Positions 61,248 through 64,000 of a stretch of 64,000 nucleotides of DNA are shown piece by piece. The first letter of the stretch is position 1; every line of letters starts with the position of its first letter. The notes beneath the pieces were generated by a model that did no database searches, was not told the DNA's origin, and saw nothing but the letters and a program-made list of their open reading frames with translations. Source of the DNA: Firmicutes bacterium UBA4845 (GTDB taxonomy: Bacteria; Bacillota; Clostridia; Tissierellales; Sedimentibacteraceae); the NCBI GenBank assembly GCA_002399975.1, contig DHER01000036.1:1-64000 (forward strand), in the 5' to 3' direction. The translations under genes were made by a program, and so were the position numbers.

Positions 61248-64000
61248 TTATTGTTCATTCCTTCCACAGCACTTTTTATATTTTTTCCCGCTTCCGCAGG
61301 GACATGGGTCGTTTCTACCTACCTTTTTTACTTTTTTAACCACAGTTTTCGGTTTACCTGTTCCGCCTGAACCGCCGCCGCTTGTTCCCGTAATTCTTGC
61401 AACTTCTTTACGCTGCATTTTTTCTTGAGGACGTACTCTCATCAGCATTTTTACTGTATCTTCCTGTATAGCCGCAGTCATTTCTTCAAACATATCAAAC
61501 CCTTCAATCTGGTATGCTCTTACAGGATCTTCATTCCCCAATGCCCTCAAGCCTATTCCTTGTCTTAGCTGATCCATGGCGTCTATATGGTCAATCCATT
61601 TTGTATCCACATTTCTGAGAAGTACAATCCTTTCTATTTCTCTGAAAATATTGTCGCCAAATTCTGCTTCCTGCCTTGCATAATGTCTATCAACAGCATC
61701 TCTTGTTTTTTCTTTCAGTATTTCCCTGGTAATATTCTCCTGATTTTCTCCGTCAAAGCTGATGTTAACATAGAATTCATCAAAAACATACTTTACAAAA
61801 CCTGCTATATCCCAATTATCAGAATATTCACCTTCCGAAGTATACATTTGTATACCCTTATCAATAAGACCGTCGATCATGTGAGAAATATAATCTTTTA
61901 AATCTTCACCCAAGAGCACTCTTCTTCTTTCGGAATAAATAACTTCTCTCTGTTTATTCATAACATTGTCATACTGAAGCACGTGCTTCCTTATATCGAA
62001 GTTTCTGCCCTCAACTCTTGATTGTGCAGTTTCAATGGTTTTTGTAAGCATTCCTGCTTCCAGAGGTTCATCCTCAGGCATCTTTAATGTTTCAATAATT
62101 GTTTTTACCTTGTCACCGGCAAATAATCTCATTAAGTCATCCTCAAGAGATATATAAAAACGTGTAGAACCGGGATCACCCTGCCTGCCGGAACGGCCTC
62201 TCAGCTGATTGTCAATACGTCTTGACTCGTGACGTTCTGTACCGATTATGTGCAGTCCGCCCACTTCTTTTACTTTTTGCTGTTCATTCTTTAGTTCATC
62301 CTTTGATTGCTTGAGAAGATCTTTATATACTTTCCTCGCTTCTAATATTTCCTCGCCATCTGTTTCATTGAACCCGTCTGCCTGAATAATTAATTCATCC
62401 GAAAAACCTTTCTTTTTCATTTTATGCTTAGCAAGGTATTCTGGATTACCTCCCAAGACTATGTCGGTACCTCTGCCGGCCATATTTGTGGCAATTGTTA
62501 CAGAGCCCAAACGTCCGGCCTGGGCTACTATTTCAGCTTCCTTATCATGCTGCTTAGCATTCAGGACTTCGTGCTTAACACCTTGTTTTTTAAGAATTCC
62601 GCTCAGCAATTCAGACTTTTCTATGGAAATTGTTCCTACCAAAATAGGCTGGCCTGTTTTATGCTTTTCAATTATTTCAATAATTACAGCATTGAATTTC
62701 CCAGCTTCTGTCTTATAAACAACATCTTCATAATCTTTTCTTATAATATCTTTGTTTGTTGGAACCTCTATAACATCGACGCCATAAATTTCTCTGAATT
62801 CATTTTCTTCCGTCTTTGCAGTACCGGTCATACCGGACAGCTTTTTGTACATTCTGAAATAATTCTGAAATGTAATGGTTGCCAGCGTTTTAGATTCTTT
62901 TCTTACTTCGATATGCTCCTTTGCTTCTATAGCCTGATGAAGGCCGTTGGAATATCTTCTTCCGTACATAATACGGCCTGTAAATTCATCAATGATTAAA
63001 ACTTCTCCATCCTTTACAATGTAGTCGATGTCCTTTTTCATTACATTGTGAGCTTTCAATGCCTGATTAATGTGGTGGGATATCTCCATGTTCTCCTGAT
63101 CAGCTAAGTTTTCAATATTAAAGAAGCTTTCAGCTTTACTGATTCCGCGATCTGTCAGCGTAGCATTTTTACCTTTTTCATCAACAATGAAATCAACTGT
63201 ATTGTCCTCTTCAACATCCCCCATTATATAATCCATTTTAGTTTTCTTTTCTTCTGGAGACTGAATTTTTCCTTTCAAGGTTCTAACAAAACTATCTGCC
63301 TGTTTATAAAGATTTGTAGATTCATCTCCCTCACCGGAAATAATCAGAGGAGTCCTTGCCTCATCTATCAGTATAGAGTCAACCTCGTCTATAATGCAAT
63401 AGTTCAGTTCTCTCTGAACCATATCTTCCTTTCTGATAACCATGTTGTCTCTTAAATAGTCAAATCCAAATTCATTGTTTGTACCGTAAGTTATGTCACA
63501 TTTATAAGCATTTACTCTTTCTTCCCTTGAAATGCCGTGTACTATGCATCCCACTGTAAGCCCCAGGAAATTATGGACTTTTCCCATCCAGTCAGAGTCA
63601 CGCTTTGCAAGGTAATCATTCACCGTTACAATGTGAACTCCCTTGCCATCAAGGGCATTCAAGTACACAGGCAATGTAGAAACAAGCGTCTTACCTTCAC
63701 CTGTTTTCATCTCCGCTATGCGTCCTTGATGAAGGACAATGCCTCCCAGTAACTGTACCCTGTAATGTTTCTGCCCCAAAACTCTCCATGCAGCTTCCCT
63801 TACAACCGCAAAAGCTTCAGAAAGTATGTCTTCCTTTGTTTCACCTGCTGCAAGTCTTTTCTTAAATTCTGAAGTTTTAGCCCGGAGCTGCTTATCATTT
63901 AGCTGGGACATTTCATCTTCCAACGCCAAAATTTTATCAACTTCAGGCTCCAGTCTTTTTATTTCCTTTTCACTATATGATCCGAAAATTTTTTCTAAGA
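61248..64000 (-). CDS. secA: Preprotein translocase ATPase SecA (5' end beyond window)
   Basis: The frame stays open to the window edge, adding 'LEKIFGSYSEKEIKRLEPEVDKI' before the ATG at 63929, so the gene starts outside; at least 917 residues are present. Walker A MKTGEGKT, 'YITYGTNNEFGFDYLRDNM'-type and 'IDEVDSILIDEARTPLIISG' motifs, 'TNMAGRGTDIVLGG' and the C-terminal zinc motif CPCGSGKKYKKCC are visible. It is the cytosolic/membrane-peripheral motor of the Sec export pathway and heads the secA-prfB-tex-HAD run. Confidence 0.98.
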   Translation of the reverse strand, partial: LEKIFGSYSEKEIKRLEPEVDKILALEDEMSQLNDKQLRAKTSEFKKRLAAGETKEDILSEAFAVVREAAWRVLGQKHYRVQLLGGIVLHQGRIAEMKTGEGKTLVSTLPVYLNALDGKGVHIVTVNDYLAKRDSDWMGKVHNFLGLTVGCIVHGISREERVNAYKCDITYGTNNEFGFDYLRDNMVIRKEDMVQRELNYCIIDEVDSILIDEARTPLIISGEGDESTNLYKQADSFVRTLKGKIQSPEEKKTKMDYIMGDVEEDNTVDFIVDEKGKNATLTDRGISKAESFFNIENLADQENMEISHHINQALKAHNVMKKDIDYIVKDGEVLIIDEFTGRIMYGRRYSNGLHQAIEAKEHIEVRKESKTLATITFQNYFRMYKKLSGMTGTAKTEENEFREIYGVDVIEVPTNKDIIRKDYEDVVYKTEAGKFNAVIIEIIEKHKTGQPILVGTISIEKSELLSGILKKQGVKHEVLNAKQHDKEAEIVAQAGRLGSVTIATNMAGRGTDIVLGGNPEYLAKHKMKKKGFSDELIIQADGFNETDGEEILEARKVYKDLLKQSKDELKNEQQKVKEVGGLHIIGTERHESRRIDNQLRGRSGRQGDPGSTRFYISLEDDLMRLFAGDKVKTIIETLKMPEDEPLEAGMLTKTIETAQSRVEGRNFDIRKHVLQYDNVMNKQREVIYSERRRVLLGEDLKDYISHMIDGLIDKGIQMYTSEGEYSDNWDIAGFVKYVFDEFYVNISFDGENQENITREILKEKTRDAVDRHYARQEAEFGDNIFREIERIVLLRNVDTKWIDHIDAMDQLRQGIGLRALGNEDPVRAYQIEGFDMFEEMTAAIQEDTVKMLMRVRPQEKMQRKEVARITGTSGGGSGGTGKPKTVVKKVKKVGRNDPCPCGSGKKYKKCCGRNEQ

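Noticed and set aside
62424..62999. 191-codon plus-strand frame inside secA
   Set aside because: Antisense shadow of a clearly functional secA with intact motifs.
1..64000. tRNA or rRNA genes
   Set aside because: No tRNA-like cloverleaf or rRNA sequence was noticed while reading; a covariance-model scan would be needed to be sure.

Overview
The window comes from a low-GC, spore-forming, anaerobic member of the Clostridia that grows as an acetogen. The evidence is an alpha/beta-type small acid-soluble spore protein, a nearly complete methyl and carbonyl branch of the Wood-Ljungdahl pathway, a glmS ribozyme of the Firmicutes type and AT-rich, Shine-Dalgarno-driven genes. I cannot name the species. 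Layout, left to right: (1) 1-390, a truncated IS21-type element. (2) 551-15463, a complete type I BREX phage-defence operon on the minus strand (brxA-brxB-brxC-pglX-pglZ-brxL). Between pglX and pglZ sits an extra module: a GNAT/PUA-like gene broken by an in-frame TAA, followed by an ASCH-domain gene. This module has its own strong promoter with a perfect LexA-type SOS box in the spacer. (3) 15790-16214, a gene-less 425-bp element bounded by Tn7-type ends and carrying TnsB-like site repeats. Its right end lies 25 bp beyond the glmS stop codon, which is the attTn7 position. glmS follows, with its self-cleaving ribozyme at 18310-18435. (4) 19243-26521, plus strand, the methyl branch: fhs, a formate channel, fchA, folD, metF, a corrinoid-activator-like Fe-S protein and a Cys-rich DUF2284 protein. 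(5) 26460-30819, a PucR-type regulator transcribed away from a three-gene methyltransferase/corrinoid-protein set that probably feeds methyl groups from methoxylated compounds to tetrahydrofolate. (6) 43380-30944, minus strand, the carbonyl branch: cooS, two CooC-type ATPases, acsD, acsC, acsE, acsB, acsV, then cooT, a His-rich protein and a DUF3786 protein. (7) A spore-protein gene, then crt-acd-etfB-etfA on the minus strand. (8) 56899-48931, minus strand, an oxalate module: GntR/FadR-type regulator, a Cdc48-like double-AAA ATPase, the four subunits of oxalate oxidoreductase and an OxlT-like transporter broken by an amber codon. (9) 64000-57047, minus strand housekeeping genes: secA, prfB with its programmed frameshift, tex and a HAD phosphatase. 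How it works together: oxalate oxidation by the oxidoreductase gives CO2 and reduced ferredoxin, formate enters through the FNT channel, methoxyl groups may enter through the methyltransferase set, and all converge on CODH/acetyl-CoA synthase. The most unusual signals are regulatory. A 22-bp motif lies exactly 70 nt before the -10 box of both the fhs promoter and the methyltransferase promoter. A well-folded 79-nt leader RNA precedes fhs. A duplicated promoter with a GntR-like palindrome stands before the Cdc48/oxalate operon. An SOS box lies inside the BREX island, and a cargo-free Tn7-like element occupies attTn7. All of these were found by reading the sequence, without searches or folding software.
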